Positions 26,557 through 34,900 of a stretch of 64,000 bases of DNA are shown piece after piece. Below the pieces are notes generated by a model, which was given only the letters and a program-made list of their open reading frames with translations, ran no database searches and was not told the origin of the DNA. The stretch covers positions 1,240,001-1,304,000 of the forward strand of contig NZ_SKCG01000001.1 of the NCBI RefSeq assembly GCF_005434915.1. Reading direction: 5' to 3'. Origin of the DNA: Aurantiacibacter suaedae. GTDB taxonomy: Bacteria > Pseudomonadota > Alphaproteobacteria > Sphingomonadales > Sphingomonadaceae. The position numbers and the translations under genes are program-made. Position 1 is the first letter of the stretch. The number at the start of each line of letters is the position of its first letter.

Positions 26557-27057
26557 ATGAGCGACGAAGCGCCCGATAGCCTGATCCCCTATGATGAAAT
26601 CGTGCAGGAAGCCCTGCGCGCCGTGGTCGGCCGCGTGCTCGGCTCGGTAGAGAAATCCGGCGGCGAACTGCCCGGCGGCCATCATTTCTACATCACCTTC
26701 AAAACAGCCGCGAGCGGGGTCGACATCCCTTCCGCGCTACGCGAACGTTTCCCCGACGAGATGACGATCGTGCTCCAGAACAAGTTCTGGGATCTGTCGG
26801 TGGGCGAAGACGGGTTCTCGGTTGGCCTCAGCTTCAACCAGATTCCTTCGAAGCTGGTCATCCCGTTCTCCGCGATCACGGCCTTTGTCGATCCTGCGGT
26901 GGACTTCGGCTTGCAGTTCCAGGCCGCGATTGACGATTTCGAGCAAGGCGCGCCCGACGACGAAGAAGCGGACCTGACAAACGAGGACGGCGAGCCCATC
27001 GCGAAGAGCGAAGACGGCTCGAATGTCGTGACAGTGGATTTTGGCCGAAAGAAATAG
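26557..27057 (+). CDS. sspB: SspB-family adaptor for ClpXP
   Basis: A 166-residue adaptor that hands ssrA-tagged and other substrates to ClpXP. Residues 1-125 form the substrate-binding fold (PYDEIVQEALRAVVGRVLGS, HHFYITFKTAASGVDIPSAL, MTIVLQNKFWDLSVGEDGFS, VPFSAITAFVDPAVDFGLQF-like block). The acidic flexible linker (about 130-155) ends in VVTVDFGRKK, a ClpX-binding XB tail. Alphaproteobacterial SspB is longer and divergent from E. coli, consistent here. Confidence 0.92.
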   Translation: MSDEAPDSLIPYDEIVQEALRAVVGRVLGSVEKSGGELPGGHHFYITFKTAASGVDIPSALRERFPDEMTIVLQNKFWDLSVGEDGFSVGLSFNQIPSKLVIPFSAITAFVDPAVDFGLQFQAAIDDFEQGAPDDEEADLTNEDGEPIAKSEDGSNVVTVDFGRKK

Positions 27058-27092
27058 GACCGATTGCGCTCGTTTTGCGTTAGACTGGGTAT

Positions 27093-27401
27093 ATGACCCG
27101 CAAATCCAAAGCCAAGCGCACCGCCCAAGCCGAAGATGGCAAGCCCCTTGCCCACCCGGTCATTGCCGAAATCCTGATCGTCATCATTGCCTCGCTCCTG
27201 CGCAATATGGTTGTGCAGATGCTCGAGAGGGGCAAGTTCGTGCAGACGGAAAGCGACCGCAAGCTGCTCAAAAGCAGCCCCGCGCGCCGGGTTGGTCTGG
27301 TGGGTGTTAAGCACCTCGCCCGAAGCTCGGTTCCCGGTGCGCTGCTGGTAGGCGCGGGGATCATCGCCAATACCGTGATTCGCGGCCGCAACGGGGAATA
27401 G
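27093..27401 (+). CDS. Hypothetical membrane protein
   Basis: A 102-residue protein of unknown function. It starts with a basic, hydrophilic stretch (MTRKSKAKRTAQAEDGK), followed by a hydrophobic segment (VIAEILIVIIASLLRNMVVQ, about residues 23-42) and a weaker C-terminal one (SVPGALLVGAGIIANTVI). It lies 35 bp after sspB in the same direction, then gmk follows 59 bp later. Confidence 0.7.
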   Translation: MTRKSKAKRTAQAEDGKPLAHPVIAEILIVIIASLLRNMVVQMLERGKFVQTESDRKLLKSSPARRVGLVGVKHLARSSVPGALLVGAGIIANTVIRGRNGE

Positions 27402-27460
27402 CGCTCTTTTGCTAATGATCCGGGCTTGATCGCCCGGCCCGGCTTGCGCCAAGAGCGGCT

Positions 27461-28096
27461 ATGGCCGAATCCAAGACCCTGCCGCGCCGCGGCTTGATGT
27501 TCATTCTCTCCTCGCCCTCGGGCGCAGGCAAGACCACGATCGCACGCAAGTTGCTCGCCGCCGAGCAGAGCCTGGCGATGTCGGTATCCGTCACCACCCG
27601 CCCGATGCGCCCCGGCGAAACCGAGGGGCAGGACTATTTCTTTACCCAGCGTTCTGAATTCGACCGCATGGTTGAAGCCGGCGAGTTCCTCGAATGGGCA
27701 GAGGTGTTCGGCAACTGCTACGGCACACCGCGCGCGCAAATCGCCGGAGGGCTCGCCGCCGGGCAGGATTACCTGTTCGATATCGACTGGCAGGGCGCGC
27801 AGCAATTGTCGCAGGCCGCTGGGCCCGATGTGGTCTCGGTATTTCTGCTGCCCCCGAGCATTGCCGAACTCGAACACCGCCTCCGCTCGCGCGGGACCGA
27901 CAGCGACGAGGTGATCCGGGGCCGGATGGACCGCGCACGCGCCGAAATCAGCCATTGGGACGCTTACGACTACGTGCTCGTAAACAGCGATGTCGAAGCC
28001 TGTTTCGAGGAAGTGGGCGCCATCCTTCACGCCGAACGCTTGAAGCGCGAACGGCAGCGCGGCCTGATCGAGTTCGCGCGCGAATTGATGCGCTGA
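27461..28096 (+). CDS. gmk: Guanylate kinase
   Basis: Phosphorylates GMP to GDP with ATP; essential in nucleotide and (p)ppGpp metabolism. It is 211 residues: the P-loop [16 protein letters not shown], the GMP-binding [36 protein letters not shown] and the lid [20 protein letters not shown]. The complete family length indicates an intact enzyme. It is 62 bp upstream of dapD. Confidence 0.98.
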   Translation: MAESKTLPRRGLMFILSSPSGAGKTTIARKLLAAEQSLAMSVSVTTRPMRPGETEGQDYFFTQRSEFDRMVEAGEFLEWAEVFGNCYGTPRAQIAGGLAAGQDYLFDIDWQGAQQLSQAAGPDVVSVFLLPPSIAELEHRLRSRGTDSDEVIRGRMDRARAEISHWDAYDYVLVNSDVEACFEEVGAILHAERLKRERQRGLIEFARELMR

Positions 28097-28158
28097 CTTG
28101 TCTCGCGCAGGGTGAGCGGCTAGCCGCGCTGGCAAATAGACAACGAGGAACACGCAGC

Positions 28159-28998
28159 ATGACCGCCGAACTCCAGTCCGCCATCGAAGCCGCTTTCGAA
28201 GACCGCGCCAATGTCACCCCCGCCAGCCGCGAGGTCGCCGAGGTCGTCAACCAGGCGCTCGAGCTGCTCGATAAAGGCGCGGCCCGCGTTGCAGAACCCG
28301 ACGGGAACGGCGGCTGGCAGGTCAACCAGTGGCTGAAGAAAGCCGTGCTGCTCTCGTTCCGCCTGCGCGACAACGTGGTGATCGAGAACGGCGCGGGCGG
28401 CGCGCCGGCTTTCGACAAGGTGCCTAGCAAGTTCTCCGGCTGGGGCGATAACATGTTCTCCGAGGCGGGTTTCCGCGTGGTGCCAGGCGCGGTGGTGCGC
28501 CGGGGCAGCTTCATCGGCAAGAACGTGGTGCTAATGCCGAGCTTCGTGAACATCGGCGCTTTCGTCGATGAAGGCACGATGGTCGATACCTGGGCGACAG
28601 TCGGCTCCTGCGCGCAGATCGGCAAGAACGTGCACATCTCGGGCGGAGCGGGTATTGGCGGCGTGCTTGAGCCGTTGCAGGCCGGCCCGGTGATCATCGG
28701 TGACGGCGCCTTCATCGGCGCGCGTTCGGAAGTGGCCGAAGGCGTGCGCGTGGGCGAAGGTGCGGTGCTGTCGATGGGCGTCTATCTCGGCGCCTCGACC
28801 AAGATCGTCGACCGCACGACCGGCGAAGTTCACATCGGCGAAGTGCCGCCCTATGCGGTGGTGGTCCCCGGCACCATGCCCGGCAAGCCGCTGCCCGATG
28901 GCACCCCCGGCCCCAACCTCTACTGCGCAGTGATCGTGAAGACGGTCGATGCGCAGACCCGCTCGAAAACCGGGATCAACGAACTGCTGCGCGACTGA
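28159..28998 (+). CDS. dapD: 2,3,4,5-tetrahydropyridine-2,6-dicarboxylate N-succinyltransferase
   Basis: A succinyl-CoA-dependent enzyme of the lysine/diaminopimelate pathway. The 279-residue protein has the N-terminal alpha domain and the left-handed beta-helix hexapeptide repeats ([60 protein letters not shown]), then the C-terminal [15 protein letters not shown]. The ATG at 28159 is preceded by GAGGAA. It is a stand-alone gene here. Confidence 0.97.
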   Translation: MTAELQSAIEAAFEDRANVTPASREVAEVVNQALELLDKGAARVAEPDGNGGWQVNQWLKKAVLLSFRLRDNVVIENGAGGAPAFDKVPSKFSGWGDNMFSEAGFRVVPGAVVRRGSFIGKNVVLMPSFVNIGAFVDEGTMVDTWATVGSCAQIGKNVHISGGAGIGGVLEPLQAGPVIIGDGAFIGARSEVAEGVRVGEGAVLSMGVYLGASTKIVDRTTGEVHIGEVPPYAVVVPGTMPGKPLPDGTPGPNLYCAVIVKTVDAQTRSKTGINELLRD

Positions 28999-29018
28999 AA
29001 CGCGTACGCGGAGGGTCG

Positions 29019-29404
29019 CTGACCGCAAGCCTGTGGATCGAGTTCGTCGTTTCGGCGAGGCTGGTGGTCGCCACCATCGTGATCCACGGCTTGGGGCTCT
29101 TCAGCCATAGCCGCGCGCTGCGCACCGAACGGTAGGTCGAGCGCATTCAGCACACCGATGCACTGTCGCTGCGCGGCGTGGCCTTCACCTTAATTTATCG
29201 TTCTGGCGGTGGGCGCTAACGGGAACCCTTGAAGCGGCGATCAACTATTCGTCGCTCTCCTACTCCACCGTCGGCTATTCGGATGTTCACGTAGCGCTCG
29301 ATTGGCGGCTCGTGGGCGCTTTCGAGAGCATCATCGGGGTCATCATGTTGGGATGGTCGACCGCCTTCTTCCTTCGTATGCCGGGGCGCATCGATCCAGG
29401 CTGA
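29019..29404 (+). pseudogene. Decayed two-helix ion channel gene (Ion_trans_2-like)
   Basis: Two coding fragments of one gene are separated by stops and a deletion. The first, from about 29019, reads LTASLWIEFVVSARLVVATI then VIHGLGLFSHSRALR, and hits TAG at about 29134. The second, in another frame from about 29218, reads TLEAAINYSSLSYSTVGYSD and ends FESIIGVIMLGWSTAFFLRM, up to TGA at 29402. STVGYSD resembles the TVGYGD selectivity filter of K+ channels, and GWSTA is typical of the following helix. The middle helix is largely missing. No start codon or intact frame remains. Confidence 0.7.
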
Positions 29405-29466
29405 AGTGGAACCAGCAGGGCCCTGAGTGCGTAGTTCTGGTAAGAACACAATCGAAAGGCAGCAAA

Positions 29467-29616
29467 ATGCAACAGGATAAACAGCAGCTTCATGTCGAAA
29501 CCGACGAGGCGCGCGGCGGGTCGTCACCCAACGTCGTTCGCTGGGTGCTGGGCGCCAGCCTCCTTCTCGCAGTGATTGCCATGTCGGCGATCTGGATCAT
29601 TCCGGCGCTGGCCTAA
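29467..29616 (+). CDS. Small single-pass membrane protein
   Basis: A 49-residue frame beginning at ATG with AAGG seven bases upstream: a hydrophilic N-terminus (MQQDKQQLHVETDEARGGSS), then one strong hydrophobic helix (about residues 26-47). The function is unknown. It lies 3 bp before the DUF2945 gene and probably shares its mRNA. Confidence 0.6.
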   Translation: MQQDKQQLHVETDEARGGSSPNVVRWVLGASLLLAVIAMSAIWIIPALA

Positions 29617-29619
29617 ATC

Positions 29620-29847
29620 GTGAGCAACGCCAACAGCTTCAGAAGCGGACAGTACGTCACCTGGTCGTGGGGCAACGGCACCGCCGAGGGCCAGATTGCC
29701 GAACGGTTCGAACGCGAGGTCACGCGCACTCTGAAGGGGAGCGAGATTACACGGAAGGGCGACGCGGACAATCCAGCCTATCTGATCAAACAGGATGATG
29801 GCAGCGAACTGCTGAAATTGGGCTCTGAAATCGAGGCAAAAGGCTGA
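29620..29847 (+). CDS. DUF2945 (hypervirulence-associated TUDOR) domain protein
   Basis: A 75-residue protein starting at GTG. It is recognised by GQYVTWSWGNGTAEGQIAER, a variant of the family opening that normally reads GD-V-W--G-G---G-V, and by NPAYLIKQDDGSELLKLGSE near the end. The family is a small SH3/Tudor-like barrel of unclear role, commonly found with stress proteins. Its TGA overlaps the next ATG (TGATG). Confidence 0.85.
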   Translation: MSNANSFRSGQYVTWSWGNGTAEGQIAERFEREVTRTLKGSEITRKGDADNPAYLIKQDDGSELLKLGSEIEAKG

Positions 29848-30059
29848 TGGATCAACAATCGCAAGCACGACAGGAAGCCGCCGGCGCAGCCCTTGCCGCC
29901 AAGCGCGGCAAGGCAGACGCATCGAAGTTGGATGGCGTGGCCCGGACCCTTTACGAGCGCATGAGCGAAAGCGAGCTTGAACAAGAGGCTGCAGCAACGC
30001 ACGGTGTCTTGCCCGAGTCCGAGGCTGACACCAACTCCGGCGATCTTGCTCGAGGTTAG
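29847..30059 (+). CDS. DUF3008-like small protein
   Basis: A 70-residue hydrophilic protein. ARQEAAGAALAAKRGKADAS and then TLYERMSESELEQEAA match the DUF3008 pattern (Q-AAGAALAAKRG... and ..M-E-ELE..). The role is unknown; it is probably cytoplasmic and helical. It starts at the last base of the DUF2945 gene and its TAG overlaps the stop of the convergent dipeptidase gene. Confidence 0.8.
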   Translation: MDQQSQARQEAAGAALAAKRGKADASKLDGVARTLYERMSESELEQEAAATHGVLPESEADTNSGDLARG

Positions 30060-31306
30060 TTGGTCGCCGTCTCGATTGGCGGAACGTCCGCCATGCTGGC
30101 GGCATAGGCTTCGGCCTTCTTCAACACCCGCATCATGTTGCCGCTGGAAATCTTTTCGAGATCTTCCTGTGAATAGCCGCGCCGCGCCAGTTCGGTGAAC
30201 AGCGCGGGGTAGCCGGTGACATCTTCCATCCCCACGGGCCCGCTGAACATCCCGTCATAATCCCCGCCGATGCCGATGTAGTCGACGCCGATCAGGTCGC
30301 GGATGTGGTCGATATGGTCGGCCATGTCGGCAATTGTGGCATCCGGCACGGGGTTGGCATCGTCCCACGCCACCAGCCCGGCTTCGACTGCTGCCGGATT
30401 GCCGAGATTGAGCGATTCCAGCCGCGCTTTTTCGGCGGCGCGGTTGGCGTTGCGCTGGCGCTGGCCCTCGCTGATATAGCCGGGCAGCGCCACCACCATC
30501 ACGATACCGTCATTTTCGGGCAAACGCCGCAGCACCGTGTCGGGAACATTGCGGGCATGACCAGTGACCGCCCGCGCGCTCGAATGGCTGAACATCACCG
30601 GCGCGTCGGTCGCATCGAGCGCGTCCATCATCGTCGCCTCGCTGACGTGGCTGAGATCGATCATCATGCCCAGCCGCGCCATTTCCTGCACCAGCTGCAC
30701 GCCCCAGTCGGTGAGCCCGTCATGCTCGGGATCGTCGGTGGCGCTGTCAGCCCAGCTGGTGTTCGACGAATGAGTAAGTGTCATGTAGCGCGCGCCGAGG
30801 TCGTACATCTGGCGCAGCACGGCGAGGCTGGTGCCGATCGAGTGGCCGCCTTCCATCCCGATCATCCCGGCAATCTTGCCCTCGGCCAGCGCCTTCTCGA
30901 CATCGCCGGAGGTGAGCGCCAGCGTCATGTCATCAGGGTTTTCGGCGATCAGGCGCTTAAGGACATCGATCTGCTCCAGAGTGGTCTGCACCGCCACCGG
31001 CTCTTCAAGGCTGGCCGAAACGTAGACCGACCACCATTGCACCCCGACCTTGCCTTCGCGCAGGCGGGCGATATCGGTGTGCATCTCGCCCGGCGTCCAG
31101 CGCTCGCCTTCAAGCGTGTGCGTGAAGTCGAAATCGCCGATCACATTGCCGAACCGTCCGCGCAGCTGGCCGGGTACGTCGTTGTGCCCGTCCCACACGG
31201 GTGCTTCTTCAAGCGCGGCCATGGCCGTCTCTTCCGGGGTCTGCGCCGCAGCAGGCAGCGAAAGCGCTAACAACGAAGCGGCGAGCATCAGACGGGAAAC
31301 GGACAT
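30056..31306 (-). CDS. Membrane dipeptidase (M19 family), exported
   Basis: A 416-residue zinc dipeptidase like renal dipeptidase. It has signal peptide MSVSRLMLAASLLALSLPAA, the metal motif PVWDGHNDVPGQLRG, EGGHSIGTSLAVLRQMYDLG, LTHSSNTSWADSAT and MIDLSHVSEATMMDAL, and then VMFSHSSARAVTGHARNVPD and GGDYDG. It cleaves dipeptides, including D-amino-acid-containing ones. The ATG at 31306 has AGGAGG five bases upstream, so the frame beyond it is not coding. Confidence 0.95.
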   Translation of the reverse strand: MSVSRLMLAASLLALSLPAAAQTPEETAMAALEEAPVWDGHNDVPGQLRGRFGNVIGDFDFTHTLEGERWTPGEMHTDIARLREGKVGVQWWSVYVSASLEEPVAVQTTLEQIDVLKRLIAENPDDMTLALTSGDVEKALAEGKIAGMIGMEGGHSIGTSLAVLRQMYDLGARYMTLTHSSNTSWADSATDDPEHDGLTDWGVQLVQEMARLGMMIDLSHVSEATMMDALDATDAPVMFSHSSARAVTGHARNVPDTVLRRLPENDGIVMVVALPGYISEGQRQRNANRAAEKARLESLNLGNPAAVEAGLVAWDDANPVPDATIADMADHIDHIRDLIGVDYIGIGGDYDGMFSGPVGMEDVTGYPALFTELARRGYSQEDLEKISSGNMMRVLKKAEAYAASMADVPPIETATN

Positions 31307-31397
31307 GCGACCTCCTATGTGGTATCGCCGCATATCACCCCAGCTTGACCTATGTTGCAAGGCACAATGGAGCTTGTGACGCGGACGCTGGCAGGGC

Positions 31398-31814
31398 ATG
31401 ACCCCGATCATGGTGAGAACGATCCTGCGTTGGCTCTTGGTGCTGCTCTATCTCGCGGCGGGATACTTCCACGTCACCAGTCCGCTCACCTTCCTTGCGA
31501 TCATGCCCGGCTGGGTGCCCTACCCGCTCCAGGTGATCTACTGGACGGGCCTTGCCGAAGTGGCGGGCGCGGTCGCGCTGGCGCAGCCGTTCGGGCCATG
31601 GTTGCGCAAGGCGGCCGGGGTGGGTCTGGCGCTCTATGCGCTGTGCGTGTGGCCCGCCAACGTCAACCACATGCTGATCGACCTTGCCCGGCCTGACGAC
31701 GGCCTGGGCCTTGCCTACCACGTCCCGCGCATGATCGCGCAGCCGCTGCTGATCTGGCTCGCGCTGTGGACCGCCAAGGTGATCGACTGGCCCTTCACCC
31801 GCCAAGGCCGATAG
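31398..31814 (+). CDS. DoxX-like membrane protein
   Basis: A 138-residue protein with four hydrophobic segments: residues 8-26, 44-62, 70-85 and 112-130. The start WLLVLLYLAAGYFHVTSP resembles the DoxX/MauE opening (LLYLAAGxxH), and VWPANVNHML is a conserved-looking loop. The role is unknown; some DoxX proteins act in redox or sulfur metabolism. The ATG at 31398 or 31410 may start it; neither has a good ribosome site. Confidence 0.78.
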   Translation: MTPIMVRTILRWLLVLLYLAAGYFHVTSPLTFLAIMPGWVPYPLQVIYWTGLAEVAGAVALAQPFGPWLRKAAGVGLALYALCVWPANVNHMLIDLARPDDGLGLAYHVPRMIAQPLLIWLALWTAKVIDWPFTRQGR

Positions 31815-32012
31815 CGCCACCTGCCAAGCTGATCGGGCAAGGTGTGACAGGTGTGACACCGTTCTGAGCAGAAACTTTCGGGCCACTCTGCGCCAGGGTA
31901 GTTCTGTTGCAGCGGCAAGGACATGCGTGGACATGGGGGCACCACAAGCACAGCGCGCCGGGCGTAGGAAAGGGCCAGCCTTGCCGCGCTCCCGCGGCCA
32001 GACCGCAAAGAC

Positions 32013-32288
32013 AATCGCCCCCCGGTACAGGTGCCAAGTCGCGTGGCCGAGCACCGGCAGCGCCACCAGCAGCCCGAGGACCCACGGCAGCAGCACCAGC
32101 GTCAGCAACACCGCCACGATCACAGCCCAACCGAGCATCGCCGCGCGGTTACGCCCGAAAAGGCGCAGGCTGGTGCAGGTCGCGGTGAGGAAGTCGACCT
32201 CGCAGTCGACCAGCATCGGCAGACTGCCCACGGTAAAGGCCAAGAACACATAGGCGACCACTGCGCCCACCGCGCCGCCGAGCGACAA
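32013..32288 (-). pseudogene. 5'-truncated DUF2189 integral membrane protein fragment
   Basis: Minus-strand residues reading LGGAVGAVVAYVFLAFTVGS and PMLVDCEVDFLTATCTSLRL, then WAVIVAVLLTLVLLPWVLGL and VLGHATWHLYR, match the C-terminal half of DUF2189 (a multi-helix membrane family), including the conserved PML-D-E-DF and LGHATWHLYR. The first roughly 150 residues of the family are absent upstream of 32288, and the frame runs on through unrelated sequence antisense to the DoxX gene, so the normal stop is lost too. It is a remnant with no credible start. Confidence 0.7.
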
Positions 32289-32533
32289 ATCAAGGGCTCG
32301 AGCAGAGCGAAGAAGGAAGCCCTGATCGCAGGCGACTGGGAGCGCGTTTCGAAACTGGCGCGAAATCGGCAGGGCGATTGAGGCAAGGGCGGCGCGTGGC
32401 GTTGGGCCTGCGGCCCAGCTTCGCTTCCGACAGGCTCAGGCTGAGCGGAATTGGGGATGGCGGAAATTGGGTGGGTAGCGGAACAGCAGATAGATTGCAG
32501 GTCAGCAACAAAGCAGACAATCTGGGACGAGAT

Positions 32534-32571
32534 TTGACAGCTTGCCTTACTCGCTGTACCGATCGTTCGGT
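32534..32571 (+). promoter_or_regulatory. Promoter with TetR-type operator ACCGATCGTTCGGT
   Basis: A TTGACA -35 box (32534-32539), a 17-base spacer and a -10-like TACCGA (32557-32562) precede the GST gene. A 14-base inverted repeat, ACCGA/TCGGT arms around TCGT, lies at 32558-32571 and covers the -10. Operators of ACCGA-N4-TCGGT shape are typical for TetR regulators, and a TetR gene ends the operon, so autorepression is likely. Confidence 0.6.
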
Positions 32572-32595
32572 CCACACTTAGAAAGGGTGTCTGAT

Positions 32596-33189
32596 ATGAA
32601 GCTTTATGATCTCGAACTATCGGGCAATTGCTACAAGGTGCGCCTTTTTTGTGCGTTGATCGGTCAGCCCATCACACTTCGTCCCGTGAATTTCCTTGAA
32701 GGTGAGCATAAAAGCGCGGAGTTCATCGAGCGCAACCCGTTCGGCGAAATTCCAGTATTGATTGATGGCGACGTTATCCTGCGCAACTCACAAGCCATGC
32801 TGGCCTATCTGGCGCGTAAGTTCGATCGCGAGGACTGGTACCCAACCGGCGCACGTGAAGAGGCGGAAGTCATGCAATGGTTGATGGTCGCAGAAAATGA
32901 GATCGCGCGCGGTCCAAACGATGCCCGGCTTCACGACAAGTTCGCATACAAATTGGATGTAGAAGCGGCACGTATCGCCTCGGCACGCCTAATCGAAATT
33001 TTGGATAAGCATCTTTCGCGCTGTAAATGGCTGGCTTTATCGAAACCCACAATCGCTGATGTTGCATGTTTTCCGTACGTAGCACTGGCTCACGAAGGCG
33101 GCATATCATTGGAGCCATATACATCCGTTCGAGCATGGCTGGACCGAGTGAAAGCCCTCCCCAATTTTCTCACCATGCCAGCGATCTGA
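32596..33189 (+). CDS. Glutathione S-transferase family protein
   Basis: A 197-residue GST. The N-terminal thioredoxin fold has MKLYDLELSGNCYKVRLFCA, with Ser/Cys near the catalytic spot, and the glutathione-binding NPFGEIPVLIDGD followed by ILRNSQAMLAYLARKF. The C-terminal helical domain closes with KPTIADVACFPYVALAHEGG. It conjugates or reduces electrophiles. AT-richer than the neighbours, it looks horizontally acquired. It is the first gene of the VOC/TetR operon under a TetR-type operator. Confidence 0.92.
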   Translation: MKLYDLELSGNCYKVRLFCALIGQPITLRPVNFLEGEHKSAEFIERNPFGEIPVLIDGDVILRNSQAMLAYLARKFDREDWYPTGAREEAEVMQWLMVAENEIARGPNDARLHDKFAYKLDVEAARIASARLIEILDKHLSRCKWLALSKPTIADVACFPYVALAHEGGISLEPYTSVRAWLDRVKALPNFLTMPAI

Positions 33190-33199
33190 AAGGACAGCT

Positions 33200-33631
33200 A
33201 TGTCATTCCGCATCACGTCGTACGAACATGTTGGCATCCGCGTAACGGACCGCCAGCGAGCCACCAAATTCTACGAAGCATTTGGCTGGAGGGAAGAAAT
33301 CGATCTCCCTGAGCATCATGCAAATGAGATGGTCAACGAGGAGGGGATTTACATCAACCTGATCTTTAACGGGACACCGCGCAAAGGCGCGCGAAACGTG
33401 CTTCAGGACGAAGAGGTGAAACATCCTGGCATGACTCACGCCGCTTTCATCGTGGACGATCTCGACGCTCTTATCGCCAAACTTTCGCGAGAGGATATTA
33501 AGATTACGGACGGGCCACACATTTACAGCGACCGACGCCGGCTGATCTTTGTGCGCGATCCCGACGGCAATGTTCTGGAGTTTAACGAACTTCTGGAACC
33601 TGTGCAAAGCCAACAGGATGGTTCTTCGTAG
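33200..33631 (+). CDS. VOC family (glyoxalase-like) protein
   Basis: A 143-residue protein of the vicinal oxygen chelate superfamily. Ligand candidates are His in YEHVGIRVTD, His in GMTHAAFIVDD and Glu in GNVLEFNELLE. AAGGA lies a few bases before the ATG. It probably acts on the same electrophile or its GSH adduct as the GST encoded 10 bp upstream (inference). It shares the lower GC and codon style of the cassette. Confidence 0.88.
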   Translation: MSFRITSYEHVGIRVTDRQRATKFYEAFGWREEIDLPEHHANEMVNEEGIYINLIFNGTPRKGARNVLQDEEVKHPGMTHAAFIVDDLDALIAKLSREDIKITDGPHIYSDRRRLIFVRDPDGNVLEFNELLEPVQSQQDGSS

Positions 33632-33649
33632 CTCTAGAAGGAACCAGTC

Positions 33650-34219
33650 ATGACAATGGATGAACGCCAGCTCGATCTTGTCGACAAAGTTGCTCGCACT
33701 TTTCGTGAGAACGGGTTTCACGGTACGACGATGAGTATTATTTCGGACCGGACCGATCTCGGGCGCTCCAGCATCTATCATCACTTTGGTCGGGGAAAGC
33801 TGGAAATGGCCCATCGGTCGCTTGAATCGATTGAAGCCATTATTCACTCGATCAGACAAACGACATCTTCGCCAACCCTCTCACCAGCGACAAAGTGGGA
33901 AGTGGTTCGCGCGATGTTACATCGACATTACGAGGGCGGTTTACTCGGCTGTCTCCTTGCGGTGTTCGCGATGGAAGAAGTACCGAACGAATTGCGCGAC
34001 CAAACAGGACGTTTATTCAGCGCATGGGCTGACGCGACGGCCGAACTCTATCGCATGGCCGGTTGTTTAGAAATGGATGCTTTGCGCTACGCCCAGCGCG
34101 ACGTAATCCTTATTCAGGGAGCACTCGTCCTTTCACGCGCCCACGGCTCTTCCGCGCCCTTCGAGGAGGCGCTGGAGGATATTTCGGAGGCATTGGAACT
34201 CCGGACATCCCAAACTTAG
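33650..34219 (+). CDS. TetR/AcrR family transcriptional regulator
   Basis: A 189-residue repressor. The N-terminal HTH is clear: KVARTFRENGFHGTTMSIIS followed by RTDLGRSSIYHHFGRGKLEM. The C-terminal region is the helical ligand domain (LLGCLLAVFAMEEVPNELRD and so on). It is the last gene of the GST-VOC-TetR operon, 18 bp after VOC. The 14-bp palindrome in the operon promoter is its most likely target. The inducer is probably an electrophile handled by GST/VOC (inference). Confidence 0.93.
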   Translation: MTMDERQLDLVDKVARTFRENGFHGTTMSIISDRTDLGRSSIYHHFGRGKLEMAHRSLESIEAIIHSIRQTTSSPTLSPATKWEVVRAMLHRHYEGGLLGCLLAVFAMEEVPNELRDQTGRLFSAWADATAELYRMAGCLEMDALRYAQRDVILIQGALVLSRAHGSSAPFEEALEDISEALELRTSQT

Positions 34220-34311
34220 CTTTAGCAGCTTTGCAAAGATCACGTTTGGAATGTTCGAATTTCAGCTTTGAGGGCCTTCCGCTTGAATGCCTAATGACCG
34301 CTCTCGGATCG

Positions 34312-34851
34312 TCAGCCGCCACTCGCCTCTCCACCCTCACCAATCGCCCGCGTCATCCAGCAAGCGGCCTCGCCATAGCCCCTGACCTTCTCCGCCAACG
34401 CGCGCGAAACCGGTTCCGCCACAAAGCCAAGCTTACTCCAATACCTCGCCGCGCCCTCGACCGCGATCAGCTCGGCCCTGCGCAGCCCATCCTGCGCCGC
34501 CAGCGCAAGCGCGCGCTCGGCCAGCTTGCGGCCAATCGCAAGGCCGCGCCCGGAAGCCGAGACCGACAAATCGTGCAGGAACAGCACCTCGCTCGGCTCG
34601 CCATCATGAAGGATTGCCCCCACCGCAGGCGGTGACTGCCGCCGCCAGCCATGCGCGAGGAGGTAGCCCAGCAGCTGCCCCTCCCGCCGCGCGGCAAGGC
34701 AATAGGAGGCGCTCAGCGCAATCCGGCTGGCAAAGGCGCTCTCACCTTCGCGCAGGAACGGCGGATAGGCCTCGGCCTGAATCGCCAGCGCGGCGGGCAG
34801 ATCTGGCAGACGCAGCGCATCGATGGCAACGGTTCGGCTATCGCAGGACAT
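34312..34851 (-). CDS. GNAT family N-acetyltransferase
   Basis: A 179-residue acetyltransferase. Motif A reads LHDLSVSASGRGLAIGRKLA (V-x-x-x-x-RG-G-G-L, acetyl-CoA binding) and LRRAELIAVEGAARYWSKLG is the following motif B region. The substrate is unknown. It is 49 bp downstream of the gallate dioxygenase on the same strand. Nothing shows a link to aromatic catabolism. Confidence 0.85.
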   Translation of the reverse strand: MSCDSRTVAIDALRLPDLPAALAIQAEAYPPFLREGESAFASRIALSASYCLAARREGQLLGYLLAHGWRRQSPPAVGAILHDGEPSEVLFLHDLSVSASGRGLAIGRKLAERALALAAQDGLRRAELIAVEGAARYWSKLGFVAEPVSRALAEKVRGYGEAACWMTRAIGEGGEASGG

Positions 34852-34900
34852 CGGCCACCTATCGCCAGGCGTGCGACCAGCCGCAAGCCGCCAGACGCGC

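Larger units (their letters stand above)
31815..32595. other. Gene-poor scar with two truncated gene ends and a promoter
   Basis: No intact gene. On the minus strand, about 32015-32288 is a DUF2189 fragment (listed separately). On the plus strand, 32283-32382 reads like a protein C-terminus ending KKEALIAGDWERVSKLARNR then QGD and TGA; both are cut at about 32285. Near 31840 GGTGTGACA is repeated in tandem. At 32425-32446 there is a typical sphingomonad inverted motif around CAGGCTCAGGCTGAGCGG. The last 60 bases hold the promoter of the GST operon. Confidence 0.5.

Noticed and set aside
31350-32012. Open minus-strand frame extending the DUF2189 fragment into the DoxX gene region
   Set aside because: After the WHLYR motif the translation has no homology and runs antisense to a real gene, so it is read-through of a lost stop.
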